Assembly (NCBI RefSeq): GCF_014207965.1
Contig: NZ_JACHLM010000004.1
Span: 1 to 64,000, forward strand
Origin: Brevundimonas bullata
GTDB lineage: Bacteria; Pseudomonadota; Alphaproteobacteria; Caulobacterales; Caulobacteraceae
DNA length: 64,000 bases
Reading direction: 5' to 3'
Of the stretch, positions 1 to 8,579 are shown piece by piece (position 1 is the stretch's first letter; each line of letters opens with the position of its first letter). Below the pieces are notes generated by a model that searched no databases, was not told where the DNA came from, and saw only the letters and a program-made list of their open reading frames with translations. Position numbers and translations under genes: made by a program.

Positions 1-210
1 GCCATCCAGACTGCGAAGAGAAGCGTGACCCGCGTGATCGATCAGGCCGACAAGGATCACAAACCAGCTTGACCCCTATGCCCGATTAGAGAAGCGGACA
101 TTGGCTGAACGCCTGGAGGCGGACAGTCGCTTGGAGCGAGATAGACCCTCACCGTAGGATCCTCTCCTCTGCCCGTGTCAGTCTGGCGAACCTCTTCCCG
201 CCCCAACCTC

Positions 211-1308
211 TTAGACACGCCGCGCACTTGGGCTTGGGCGTCGCCGTTTCGGCAGTCCGCTCGGGTTGGACCAGAAGGTGAAGACCGCCAGCGATCCCAG
301 CAGGGTCAGCGCCAACCCGGAGGCGGCGACCACAAGTCGATAGGCCAGCCCCCCGACCTTGGCGGCGTGGATCGGGTACTGGGCGTTAATGACCCGCAGC
401 CCAAGAGGCAGCCCCATGGCGTCGCGTGTTCCGACAATCCGTCCATCGGCGGGATCGAACCAGACCTGGGTCCGGCCGTTGGGCAGCCATTCCGCCGTCC
501 GCCGCATCCGCAGGCCAATCAGACCGCCCTGTTTGGTTGGCAGGGAGACGATGCGCGCCTCGGCGTCAGGGAAGCGGGCCTGGGCCGCCGTCATCATAGC
601 CGGCCAGTCCAGATCGGCGGACAACACCCCCCCTTCATGTTCCGGCTGGGCCATGACCGCCTTCAGGTCGGCGCCCGGCGACAAGGCCTGGGCCAATCCG
701 TCATACAGGGGCGATAGGGCCACGATCGCCCCGGTCGTCAGGACGACGGCCAGGACCGGCGCGCTCCACACGCCCATGTCGCGATGATGCTTGACGATCC
801 CTGGGCGCTTCCACGCCCTCGGCATGACCGCAAAGACGAAGGTGCGCCGCGTGGGCCACCACAGGATCACCCCGGTGACGACAAAGCCCAGACCCGCCAG
901 GCCCGCGATCCCGGCGATGGTTTTTCCCGTGTCGCCGATCAGCAGATAGTGGTGCAGGTCGAACAGCCACAGCTCCGGCCGCGCCCACAGGCTTTCCCAG
1001 CGCGCTACGACCGCGCCCGACTGGGCGGCGTAGGCGCCGCGCGTCTTGTCCTCATAGTTCAGTCGGAGGACGCCCAGACTATCAGAGGCCAGGATGACCG
1101 AACGCGGACGGTCCGGCGCCGCGAACGCCTGATCCAGCGCCGCGCCAATAGCACTTGGGTCCGAAACCCGCGCCTCTGCGGCGTGGGGTACGACCAGGCG
1201 CAGCCAGTCGTCCTTAAACACCAGGACCGTCCCGGTCAGCCCCAGGACGAACAGCAGCAGGCCGATCAGCCCCCCGGTCCAGCGATGCGCCAGTCGAACC
1301 AGACGCAT
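211..1308 (-). CDS. PepSY-associated transmembrane protein (PiuB-like)
   Basis: Inner-membrane protein of about 365 residues in the PepSY-TM family, which commonly accompanies siderophore receptors and is thought to help release or reduce iron at the inner membrane. Four hydrophobic segments are visible: near residues 11-32 after MRLVRLAHRWTGG, about 130-150, about 180-200, and near the C-terminus. I start it at the ATG at 1308, which overlaps the TGA of the upstream TonB receptor (ATGA); a start six codons further upstream is possible but lies inside the receptor. Translational coupling implies one operon with that receptor. The family assignment is firm; the substrate is inferred from context. 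Confidence 0.88.
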   Translation of the reverse strand: MRLVRLAHRWTGGLIGLLLFVLGLTGTVLVFKDDWLRLVVPHAAEARVSDPSAIGAALDQAFAAPDRPRSVILASDSLGVLRLNYEDKTRGAYAAQSGAVVARWESLWARPELWLFDLHHYLLIGDTGKTIAGIAGLAGLGFVVTGVILWWPTRRTFVFAVMPRAWKRPGIVKHHRDMGVWSAPVLAVVLTTGAIVALSPLYDGLAQALSPGADLKAVMAQPEHEGGVLSADLDWPAMMTAAQARFPDAEARIVSLPTKQGGLIGLRMRRTAEWLPNGRTQVWFDPADGRIVGTRDAMGLPLGLRVINAQYPIHAAKVGGLAYRLVVAASGLALTLLGSLAVFTFWSNPSGLPKRRRPSPSARRV

Positions 1309-3476
1309 CAGAAGCGACGGTCCCACCCGAGGGTGAAGGAACGGCCCCGACCGGCGAAGTAGCGCAGGTTGTCGGCCGGATTGCTGGTGTCGGAGCTATA
1401 GGTCACATAGTCCTCGTTGAAGAGGTTCTGCACCGCCAGCGACACCCCGCCGAAGGCGAAGTCATAGCGCAGGTAGGCGTCCGCCACGGTGTAGCCTTCG
1501 AAATTGTTGCGCACGTCGCCGCCCTCGAAATCACGCGCCAGATAGGCCTGGACCTGCAGGCGCGCCGACAGCGGGCCGTTGGCGTAGACGGCGGCGGCGT
1601 TGATGCGGTCCGGCGAGATGTTGGCGCCGTCCAGGTCCCGGTCCACCCGGCCGTCGTCGTTGGTGTCGGTCTGGCCGCGCAGGCGGGCGTAGCCGGTCGA
1701 AACCGTCAGCCCCTCGATCGGGGTGCGGGCGCGCAGGTTGAGCTCCAGCCCCTCGATCTCGACGGCCTGGCGCTGGACGTCATAGACGCCGTCGGCGTTG
1801 CGAACGAGGAACTGACCCAGGTCCGACGAGGACCAGAAGTAGGTCGCCCCGGCTTCGAACGGACCGCGCTTCACCTCCAGCCCGATCTCCTGATTGTCCG
1901 AGACGACCGGACTGATGTCGAGGAAGCCCTCGACCGTGACCCCGTCGACGTTGATGGAGCGCAGGATGCGACCCACGTCAGGCACGGTGTAGCCCTCGGC
2001 GTAGCTGACATAGGCGCGCACGCCATCCAGCGGTTCATAGACCACGCCGCCGTTGACCAGGGTGGCCTCGAACTTGGGCTTGCCTCCCGTGACCCGGCGC
2101 GAACCATAGGAGGCCAGGGTGGTGAAGTCGTCGATCGACAGTTCGACGTTTTCCTGGCGCACGCCGCCGGCCAGGCGCACCCGGCCGTCAAACAGCCGCA
2201 TATTGGCCTGGACGAAGGGCGCCACGCTCTGGAACTCGGTCGGCGGCACCCAGGCGCGGTTGGTGGCGATCATCAACTGCTCGGTGCGGTCCTTCATGGT
2301 GTCCAGACCCAGGGTCGCGGTCAGCCCTGGCACGCCCGGCACGGCCCGTTCATAGCTGGCGCGCGCGCCCAGCTTGCGCGACCGGTTCGACGACTGGTCG
2401 AACAGGGTCCCGATGGGAGCGATACTCGCGTCCTGGAAGGTGGCCGAGCGGTCGCCGCCGAAGGTGTCGCGCGTGCGGTTGAAGAAAACCTGGGCGCTGA
2501 AGTCGCCGCCGGCCAGATCGCTGTCGGTCAGCGAGGCCGAGACGGTCTCGACCCGGTTTGCGGCAGGCTCGCCCTGGACTTGACCGCGCACGCTGCTGGT
2601 CGGACGGCCGATGAGGCGATTGCCCGCCACCGCCACATAGTCGCCGTCGCCCTTCAGTTCGAAACGGTTGGCGAGCAGGTCGAGGCGCACCGTATCGGTC
2701 AGGTTCCAGCCGAAGCGGCCGAAGAAGGACAGGGCCTTGGAATCCTGCACCTCGCCCTGGGTGTTGTCGACGCCGACGCGGCGGCCGTTGGCGTCATAGA
2801 AGGCGCCGCGTTGGTCGAAAGCCACGCCGAAAACACCGTCGAAGTCACCGTGGCGATAGGCGGCCAGACCGCCCAACTTGGCCCCGACGCCGTCGCCTTC
2901 CGGCCCGCCCGCGCTCGAGACCTGGGCCAGCATCCGGCCCGTGAGGCCGTCTTCGGTCGGGGCTCCGACCGTCACCTGATTGACCACCCCGCCCGTGGCC
3001 CCGATGCCCTGCAGGGCGTTGGAGCCGTAGATCAGCTCCACCCGGTCGATGAAGAAGGGATCGATCGTATAGCCGTCGCGCGAACCGTCACGGATCGGCG
3101 TCGACTGCGGGATGCCGTTGATGGCGAAGAGCGGCGACCGGCCGCGCAGGCTCTCGCCCGAGCCGGTCAGCTTCTGCCGCGTCGGCGAGAAGGACGGCGA
3201 CAGGGTCGCAACGGCGTCGATCACCGAACCGCTGATAGCCACCTGCTCGGCCAAGGCCTTGCGGTCGATCACCTCGACCGTCATCGGCAGGGCGCTGGCC
3301 GGCAGAATGGTCCGGGCCGCAGTGACCACCACATCCTCGACGGAACTGGCCGCTTGCTCCTGCCGCGCCGTCTGGGCGGCGGCGGTCGAGGCGAAGGCGG
3401 TCCCGGCCAGCAGGACCGAGACGGCGACAAGGCCCGAGGATCGGCGCAGCGGCGGAAGGGACGAGAAGAGAGGCAT
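1308..3476 (-). CDS. TonB-dependent siderophore-type receptor
   Basis: Outer-membrane receptor of 722 residues. It has a signal peptide ending near the AAAQTARQ stretch, a plug domain starting around VEDVVVTAARTILPASALPMTVEVID, and a 22-strand-type barrel ending in a C-terminal phenylalanine (GWDRRF), as outer-membrane proteins do. The plug motifs LRGRSPLFAINGIPQ and VELIYGSNALQGIGATGGVVN are typical of catecholate or other siderophore receptors. The PepSY protein downstream and a Fur-like box 33-53 bp upstream of the start fit iron-regulated uptake. The exact ligand cannot be read from sequence. Confidence 0.92.
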   Translation of the reverse strand: MPLFSSLPPLRRSSGLVAVSVLLAGTAFASTAAAQTARQEQAASSVEDVVVTAARTILPASALPMTVEVIDRKALAEQVAISGSVIDAVATLSPSFSPTRQKLTGSGESLRGRSPLFAINGIPQSTPIRDGSRDGYTIDPFFIDRVELIYGSNALQGIGATGGVVNQVTVGAPTEDGLTGRMLAQVSSAGGPEGDGVGAKLGGLAAYRHGDFDGVFGVAFDQRGAFYDANGRRVGVDNTQGEVQDSKALSFFGRFGWNLTDTVRLDLLANRFELKGDGDYVAVAGNRLIGRPTSSVRGQVQGEPAANRVETVSASLTDSDLAGGDFSAQVFFNRTRDTFGGDRSATFQDASIAPIGTLFDQSSNRSRKLGARASYERAVPGVPGLTATLGLDTMKDRTEQLMIATNRAWVPPTEFQSVAPFVQANMRLFDGRVRLAGGVRQENVELSIDDFTTLASYGSRRVTGGKPKFEATLVNGGVVYEPLDGVRAYVSYAEGYTVPDVGRILRSINVDGVTVEGFLDISPVVSDNQEIGLEVKRGPFEAGATYFWSSSDLGQFLVRNADGVYDVQRQAVEIEGLELNLRARTPIEGLTVSTGYARLRGQTDTNDDGRVDRDLDGANISPDRINAAAVYANGPLSARLQVQAYLARDFEGGDVRNNFEGYTVADAYLRYDFAFGGVSLAVQNLFNEDYVTYSSDTSNPADNLRYFAGRGRSFTLGWDRRF

Positions 3477-3508
3477 GGGGGCTCCTGAAGAAGGCCCCGC
3501 CGCTTAAA

Positions 3509-3529
3509 TGCAATTGCGAGCGACTTGCA
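3509..3529. promoter_or_regulatory. Fur-like box upstream of the TonB receptor
   Basis: Imperfect 21-bp palindrome with outer arms TGCAA and TTGCA (six of ten pairs match), of the form seen in Fur boxes of Caulobacter and relatives. It lies 33 bp before the receptor start, where it could overlap the promoter. The assignment rests on pattern and context only. Confidence 0.5.
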
Positions 3530-3713
3530 ATAAAATTCCCAACTGAATCTTCAGCGAATGACGACCGGCCTGCGCCAGGGGCAGACATTGGGTCATTGCC
3601 GCTAAGTGGACCTTCGCCGAGTGTGTTGCAGCGATCAGTTTCACAGGCATCGAACTGCAGGATACGGGTCCGCTTCAGCGATCGCCTTCGCGAGCACCTT
3701 GGATAGTGATAGA

Positions 3714-3762
3714 ATGATATCATTATTTATAAAAATCGTCTATTATCGTTATGATGATATCA
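3714..3762. promoter_or_regulatory. Paired TGATATCA palindromes at the hipB start
   Basis: Two copies of TGATATCA occur 40 bp apart: a perfect ATGATATCAT at 3714-3723, and TGATATCA at 3755-3762 overlapping the first codons of the HTH gene. The stretch between is unusually AT-rich for this window. HipB-type antitoxins bind paired palindromes at their own promoter, so autoregulation is the likely role. No clear Shine-Dalgarno precedes the ATG at 3751, so the transcript may be nearly leaderless. Confidence 0.45.
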
Positions 3763-4062
3763 CTTCTTACCCCTGTCCGCGCCCTTGAGAAGCTCGGTGG
3801 GAATATCCGTGAGCGCCGACTGGCGATGGGCTTCACCCAGGCTGGTCTTTCCGCGCGATCCGGCGTGCCTCTGGGGACGCTGCGTAAATTCGAGCGTACC
3901 GGGCTGGGCTCCACTGAAGCTCTGGTGAAGCTGCTCTCCATTGTCGGCGGCCTTGAGGCGACCATCGAGGCGGCCAAACCAGAAGCGTTGACGTTCGCCT
4001 CGATTGACGAGGTCTTGAAGGATGCCCCTCGCTCCAGGCGGAAGAACGGATGGCGCACATGA
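3751..4062 (+). CDS. hipB: HipB-like XRE family antitoxin
   Basis: A 103-residue helix-turn-helix protein. The XRE domain spans about residues 14-70 (IRERRLAMGFTQAGLSARSG then LGTLRKFERTG), with a C-terminal tail containing TFASIDEVLKDAPRSRRK as in HipB-type antitoxins. It overlaps the next gene by ATGA, the usual hipBA arrangement in which HipB neutralises the HipA kinase and represses the operon. The partner kinase is truncated here, so any remaining role is probably only DNA binding. Start 3751 or 3754 (two consecutive ATGs). Confidence 0.85.
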   Translation: MMISLLTPVRALEKLGGNIRERRLAMGFTQAGLSARSGVPLGTLRKFERTGLGSTEALVKLLSIVGGLEATIEAAKPEALTFASIDEVLKDAPRSRRKNGWRT

Positions 4063-4592
4063 ACCTTTCACCCGTAGCCGCAGTGGCTGTCGGCCTGGAT
4101 TTCGGCGGAGGCGCAACCCGCGTCGGCCGATTGGCCGCGCGCGATCGCAGAATCTATTTCGAGTACGACGCCGATTTCATCGCGAACGCCGTCGAAATTT
4201 CACCGCTCAGCCTGCCCTTGCGACCGGGCCTGCAGACGACCGATACCGCCCTGTTTGAAGGCTTGCCGGGCGCCTTCAATGACAGCCTGCCCGACGGCTG
4301 GGGCCGTCTCCTGTTCGATCGCGCCTTGCGCGTCCAGGGCCTTCTCCCGGAACAGATCAGCCCGCTCGACCGGTTGGCTCACGTGGGCGCCCATGGCATG
4401 GGCGCCCTGACTTACGAGCCCGACCTCACGCCAGAGGAGGCGGCGGCCGCCCAGACGCTCGAACTCGACCGGATCGCCGACCAGGCCCAGGAGGTGCTCG
4501 AGGGGCAGGCGGATGAGGTTCTGGCCGACCTTATCGCCCTAGAGGGCCGAAGCCCCATCCAGCAGGACATCGACGCGCGTCACCGCCGCTGA
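4059..4592 (+). pseudogene. hipA: hipA kinase, 3' truncated
   Basis: N-terminal part of a HipA-type Ser/Thr kinase toxin. The recognisable HipA N-terminal subdomain runs through FEGLPGAFNDSLPDGWGR and VGAHGMGALTYEPD to LIALEGRSP, where a normal HipA continues into GGARPK and the kinase core. Full-length members are about 400-440 residues; only about 165 family residues remain, followed by a short out-of-family tail to a stop at 4592. The catalytic loop and ATP-binding residues are absent, so it should have no kinase activity. Homology ends near 4556, exactly where a truncated receptor gene on the other strand begins. Confidence 0.85.
4539..4560. other. Deletion/fusion junction between convergent hipA and receptor gene
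   Basis: At this point the plus-strand hipA loses its family sequence after GRSP and the minus-strand TonB receptor loses its own after DGASA. Both genes run towards each other, so one deletion or recombination event would have removed both 3' ends. The junction contains the near-palindromic GGGCCGAAGCCC, which may mark the recombination point. An assembly or cloning chimera cannot be ruled out from sequence alone. Confidence 0.6.
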
Positions 4593-5252
4593 CGGCAGGG
4601 CCGAGGCGTCAGCGAAGGCCCCGCGCGATCCTGTTCCCGCCAGCCTTCGGCCATTCACCAGGGTCAGGGTCGAGCCGACACCCAGCCCCCGCAGGTTGAT
4701 CCCCGTCGCCAGGGCCGAATTGCCGCCCGAACTGTCCACGAACCCCAGGGCCGCCGCCGGCGTGCCCGACCCGGCGTAGTTCTGCGGCAGGTCCGCAAGC
4801 ACGTCCGCCACGGTCGCGCGACCCCGCCGATCCAGCGCGTCGCGATCCAGAACCACGACCGGCGACGACAGGGGGCCAGACCCACGCAACAGGCTGCCGG
4901 TGACGATCACCTCCTCGAGCCGGGTGACCTCGTCGGTCGCGGCGTCGGCCGCGCCAAGAAAGATGACCCCGGGTCGGGTCTCCTTCCAGACCAGATCCGT
5001 GCCGGCCAGCAGTCGATCAAGGGCGACCGAGGGCGCATAGGCGCCGCTCAATCCAGCCGTTCGCCGTCCCGCCACGAGGTCCCCGGAAAACAGGATCTGC
5101 TGGTCGGATTGCGCCGCGAACAGGTTCAGGGCGTCGCGTAGTGAGCCGGCGGGAATGTTGAAGGCGCGCGTTTCCTGGGCGCAGGCGGGCGGGCTGGCGG
5201 CGAACAGGCAGGCCGCAATCGCGCTGGCGGACACTAGACTCAGACGTTTCAT
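4539..5252 (-). pseudogene. FecA-type TonB receptor with STN domain, 3' truncated
   Basis: The first 237 residues of a transducing TonB-dependent receptor. It has a signal peptide (MKRLSLVSASAIAACLFAA), an STN signalling domain (about residues 30-85, FNIPAGSLRDALNLFAAQSD), a linker, then the plug with EEVIVTGSLLRGSG and LRGLGVGSTLTLVNGRRLAG. It stops at VDVLLDGASAL, where intact receptors continue YGSDAVAGVVN into a barrel of 600 or more residues. Without a barrel it cannot be a functional transporter. It follows fecI and fecR in the classical sigma/anti-sigma/receptor order, which is now broken. The start at 5252 is preferred over 5270 because the signal peptide begins there. Confidence 0.85.
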
Positions 5253-5333
5253 CTTCAGGACTCCCCACAACGCCCCATGGCGTTTGGGAAGAGATGGCTG
5301 AGCCCCCGAAAGACCCTGGCGCTCGCCCTCAGC

Positions 5334-6308
5334 TCATTCGTTCCGCCCCGTCAGGACGATGGTTCCGCCCGGTCCGGCCGAGGCCTTGAGGTCGAACACC
5401 TCGGTCGCCGTCGAGACGAAGGCGTCGCGATCTCCCGTCCTGAACACCCCGTTCACCGACGCCCGACCGGTCACCCTCTCGTCCAGAACAATCTTCTCCG
5501 GCAGGTAGCGGTTCACCTCCGCCACCGCCGCGCGCAGCGGGGCGTCCCGGAAGACGATGCGGCCGTCGACCCATCCCGTTTCCACGTCCACGTCCGCCGC
5601 CCTGGTCGTCACGCCGGCCTTGGTCACCTTGGCCTGCTGGCCGGCGGTCATGCGCTTGGCCGCCCCCGCGCTATCGGCCACCTCTACGGCTCCCGAGACC
5701 AGGATCACCTTAACGCCCGCCCCGTCACGCCGCACGTCGAAGACCGTGCCCAGCGCCGTGACCCTGGCGTCGCCGGCCGCCACCACGAAGGGGCGGCTAG
5801 CGTCATGCGCCACCGTGAAGAAGGCCTGGCCTTCCTGCAGCTCGATGAACCGGCGATCGCCGTCGAACCTCACCCTCACCCGGGAGGCCGTGTCGAGACG
5901 GACCGACGAGCCGTCGGCGAGCCGGACTAGCCGTTCTTCGCCCACGCCTGTCGAAAAGACCGTTCGGGACTGCAGCCAGAAGCTGAAGCCCCCCGCGAGC
6001 GCCGCCGCCGCGCCGACGGCGGCCAGGCCCAGAAGGAGCCGCGGCGGCCGACGCCGCTGCGTGCGCCGCGAGAAGGCGGCGTTGAGCGCCTCGGTCACCT
6101 GAGGGTCGCCCGCCAGTCGTGCGGTTCCCGACCAGACGGTTTCCACCCGCGCATAGGCCGCAGCATTCGCGGGCGACTGACGCCAGGCGAAGAAATCTTC
6201 GATCGTGCGGGTGTCGACATTCCGGGCGCCCAGGCGTCCGTGCCACTCTGCCGCTTCGATATCGGCGGCGCTCATACGGGCCTTCGGGCCAGCCATGCGA
6301 TGCCCCAT
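5334..6308 (-). CDS. fecR: FecR-type anti-sigma regulator
   Basis: About 324 residues. It has an N-terminal cytoplasmic FecR_N region (AADIEAAEWHGRLG, RTIEDFFAWRQSPANAAAYARVE), one transmembrane helix (LLLGLAAVGAAAALAGGFSFWL), and a periplasmic FecR domain (VGEERLVRLADGSSVRLDTASRV) with a DUF4974-like end. In the Fec paradigm this protein passes the receptor's ligand-bound state to the FecI sigma factor. It begins two bases after the fecI stop; an ATG at 6296 is an alternative start. Its cognate receptor downstream is truncated, so the signalling chain has lost its input. Confidence 0.9.
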   Translation of the reverse strand: MGHRMAGPKARMSAADIEAAEWHGRLGARNVDTRTIEDFFAWRQSPANAAAYARVETVWSGTARLAGDPQVTEALNAAFSRRTQRRRPPRLLLGLAAVGAAAALAGGFSFWLQSRTVFSTGVGEERLVRLADGSSVRLDTASRVRVRFDGDRRFIELQEGQAFFTVAHDASRPFVVAAGDARVTALGTVFDVRRDGAGVKVILVSGAVEVADSAGAAKRMTAGQQAKVTKAGVTTRAADVDVETGWVDGRIVFRDAPLRAAVAEVNRYLPEKIVLDERVTGRASVNGVFRTGDRDAFVSTATEVFDLKASAGPGGTIVLTGRNE

Positions 6309-6310
6309 CC

Positions 6311-6847
6311 TTAGCGTCGAACCTGGGCGGCGCAGCGCGCCAAAGCCCGCGTCATACGCCATTCGACCGTTTTTGGACTGATACCAAGCTGGTCGGCGAT
6401 CTGACTGTTGGTCAGTCCGCCCACACGGGAGAGCAGAAAGACATCTCGGAGAGGTTGTGGCAAGTCGAGGACCATCTGCCGGAAGAAGACCGTCTCCAGC
6501 TGATCGGCGTCCTCATGCGACACGGTCGGCGTCACGGCAGCAAACCGTTCCGCCACGGCGCCGCGTCTCACCTGCCCCAGCGCCAGGTTGCTCGCCACCC
6601 GCAGCAGGAAGGCCTTCGGATGACGAATGGCGTCGAAGCTGTCGAGCGCCGCCATCCGCAGCCAGGTCTCCTGGGTGATGTCCTCGCCGCTCTGACTGGA
6701 GAACCGCCGACGGATCTGGGCCGACAGCCAGCGGTCGTAGCGGGCGTGCCAGTCCGACAGGGTCTCTCCCTTCGAGACGTGGGCCCGCGCCGTCCCGTCC
6801 AACAGGGCGACGTCGCGCTCCCCGCCCGCTCCTCCCGGCTTGGCCAT
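6311..6847 (-). CDS. fecI: FecI-type ECF sigma factor
   Basis: A 178-residue ECF sigma factor with region 2 (YDRWLSAQIRRRFSSQSGEDITQETWLRM) and region 4 (VGGLTNSQIADQLGISPKTVEWRMTRAL). The pairing with fecR and an STN-domain receptor identifies it as an iron-starvation, surface-signalling sigma. The ATG at 6847 is chosen because GGAGGAA sits six bases upstream; a longer reading frame to 6994 lacks family sequence. A loosely Fur-like stretch (TCATTGAGAAACATCGCA, 6991-7008) lies upstream but is a poor match. Confidence 0.9.
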   Translation of the reverse strand: MAKPGGAGGERDVALLDGTARAHVSKGETLSDWHARYDRWLSAQIRRRFSSQSGEDITQETWLRMAALDSFDAIRHPKAFLLRVASNLALGQVRRGAVAERFAAVTPTVSHEDADQLETVFFRQMVLDLPQPLRDVFLLSRVGGLTNSQIADQLGISPKTVEWRMTRALARCAAQVRR

Positions 6848-7236
6848 GCCCGTTCCTCCAAACGGCGTCAGGGGCGGCGAACAGCGCACATGGAAATCCT
6901 GCGGCCCCAAGCGGGGGCGTTCGGCGCAGCCCAAGGGAAGCGCCGATTCGCAACAGCTCGCGCACGCCGAAAGGCGCACTGCAGCTATCGTCATTGAGAA
7001 ACATCGCAGGGGATTCCACGCCCCTATCGACCGAGGTCGACGCCGGAATCGTGGCCGATTTGATTCCAGGGCGCAAGACCGTCCGCCCTCCTCCTCAAAA
7101 AGGAAGGGGGGACGGGCGTTGGAACCTTGCGAGAAGGCCCGGAGGTTTCAGAAACGGCCCCACCGGCCGCCGGCTCTCGCCAGCGCCCCCCGGTCATCGG
7201 GCCAGCGCCTATCGCTCCGGCGCCCGTGATCTCGAG

Positions 7237-7980
7237 CTACTGGGCGATATACTTCGAGGCAAGGGCAAGTTCACGCTCAGTGTTGAACTTGAGGTCGTCC
7301 TTCGGGGGCATCACACGGATTTCCTCACTGCCGACCGAACAGCGAATGACGATCGCACGCTCTCCCCACCACAGCACCTTACCCATGCAGGGCGCATCCT
7401 TGTCGGTTACGTACAACCCCTTGGCGAATCCGGCCCTGACGACCTGATTGAACAGAGCGCCTGCAGTCCCGAAAAACCAGATCGTCAGCGAAATCGCCAC
7501 GAACACAGCCATCGCCCACATGCGGCACTTCGCCCAGAACGAGAGCGGAGGCGATTTCTTGGCCTGTTTGAGCAACAGGATCCCGGAACTGGAAAAGAGA
7601 AACGCTGCGAAATACCGCCACTGTGTACTGGGCGGGAAAACAAGCCAGGCGGCTGAAACCGTCAGGAGCAACCAAGAGAAACGATGAAGGATCAGCCCGA
7701 CCGCGCCCTTGGTCGAGAACCAACTTCCAACGTGGGCGAGCATGAACGGAAGTACGATGATCGTGAAGACGAGGTACCCCATCCCAAATCCCGGAAACAC
7801 GACGTCCTGCGGCGTCACGAGCTGGATTCCGGACAGCCCCCATTCGCCGAACACAGCGATCAGGAACATTGAGGTGCAGAAAATACCTCCGACGGTCAGT
7901 AGAGGCAGATTGGCGACCACCCAGTTCCAAACGCGTTTTGGCAAGTCCGCAACGCGTGCGGCTTCTTCTGATTCAGTCAT
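7237..7980 (-). CDS. Hypothetical polytopic membrane protein
   Basis: About 247 residues that I do not recognise. Five or so hydrophobic segments are visible: LPLLTVGGIFCTSMFLIAVF, MGYLVFTIIVLPFMLAHVG, FSWLLLTVSAAWLVF, YFAAFLFSSSGILLL and MWAMAVFVAISLTIWFFG. A soluble C-terminal domain of about 70 residues follows. Two adjacent ATGs (7983, 7980) follow GAGGGG. Base composition is slightly lower in GC than its neighbours and the gene stands alone, consistent with acquired DNA. A role cannot be assigned. Confidence 0.6.
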   Translation of the reverse strand: MTESEEAARVADLPKRVWNWVVANLPLLTVGGIFCTSMFLIAVFGEWGLSGIQLVTPQDVVFPGFGMGYLVFTIIVLPFMLAHVGSWFSTKGAVGLILHRFSWLLLTVSAAWLVFPPSTQWRYFAAFLFSSSGILLLKQAKKSPPLSFWAKCRMWAMAVFVAISLTIWFFGTAGALFNQVVRAGFAKGLYVTDKDAPCMGKVLWWGERAIVIRCSVGSEEIRVMPPKDDLKFNTERELALASKYIAQ

Positions 7981-8282
7981 CATCCCCTCGGCTTCCGGGG
8001 GCGGCCCTACCCTAGCGAACAGATTCGACCAATGGCCGAACCCCGTCCGCCACACGCACGATCAGAAATGGGGTGCGGGCGTGGAATCCTCCGATGAAGA
8101 GGCGCGCTTATTCGACGACGACCGCGTCCGATGCACGACAGGCGTACATCCCCCGGACCAGAGCCGTCCTCTATTCACGACAACCCGCTGTCCAAAGGAT
8201 AGCGCTGACGGCCATAGAATCCCAGCAGGAGCCAAGCTTGCCGCCGAGCCCCGGCGCCAACCACGCCGCCCGTAAACGAGAC

Positions 8283-8414
8283 TCAGGCCCCGCGACGCAT
8301 CCAGGCCATGAACAGGCTCAACAGCAACCCGTTGCGCGCGGCGCGGACGCGGCGCGCATGACGCCCCTTGCCCACAAAGACTTCGAAGCCCGTCAGCCTG
8401 CTCGCCTGGCTCAT
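8283..8414 (-). CDS. Possible small basic protein, 43 aa
   Basis: Short open frame beginning MSQASRLTGFEVFVGKG, then an arginine-rich stretch (RHARRVRAARNG) and a hydrophobic end LLLSLFMAWMRRGA. AAGG lies eight bases before the ATG and third codon positions are mostly G or C, as in real genes here. It sits alone in an otherwise empty 600-bp gap. No family is recognised and it could be chance. Confidence 0.35.
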   Translation of the reverse strand: MSQASRLTGFEVFVGKGRHARRVRAARNGLLLSLFMAWMRRGA

Positions 8415-8579
8415 GGTTTCAACCTTCTCGCGCGGTGATTCCGCCTGCGCAGTCTGAAGCGGGATGCGATTCCCTCAAAGGGTTCCAGCGCCTCGCCGGC
8501 ACTCTCTGCTTTGGCTGTGGCAATAGAGCAGCTTAACAGCACCTTGCCGTCGCCCGCCCAATCGTCGAGACTCGCCACC

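Noticed and set aside
1..72. Possible 3' end of a plus-strand gene (reads to a TGA at 70-72)
   Set aside because: Only 23 codons are visible and no family or codon evidence is strong enough. The rest of 73-210 shows nothing.
6984..7008. Fur box before fecI
   Set aside because: Only a loose match around TCATTGAGAAACATCGCA; the palindrome is poor compared with the site at 3509.
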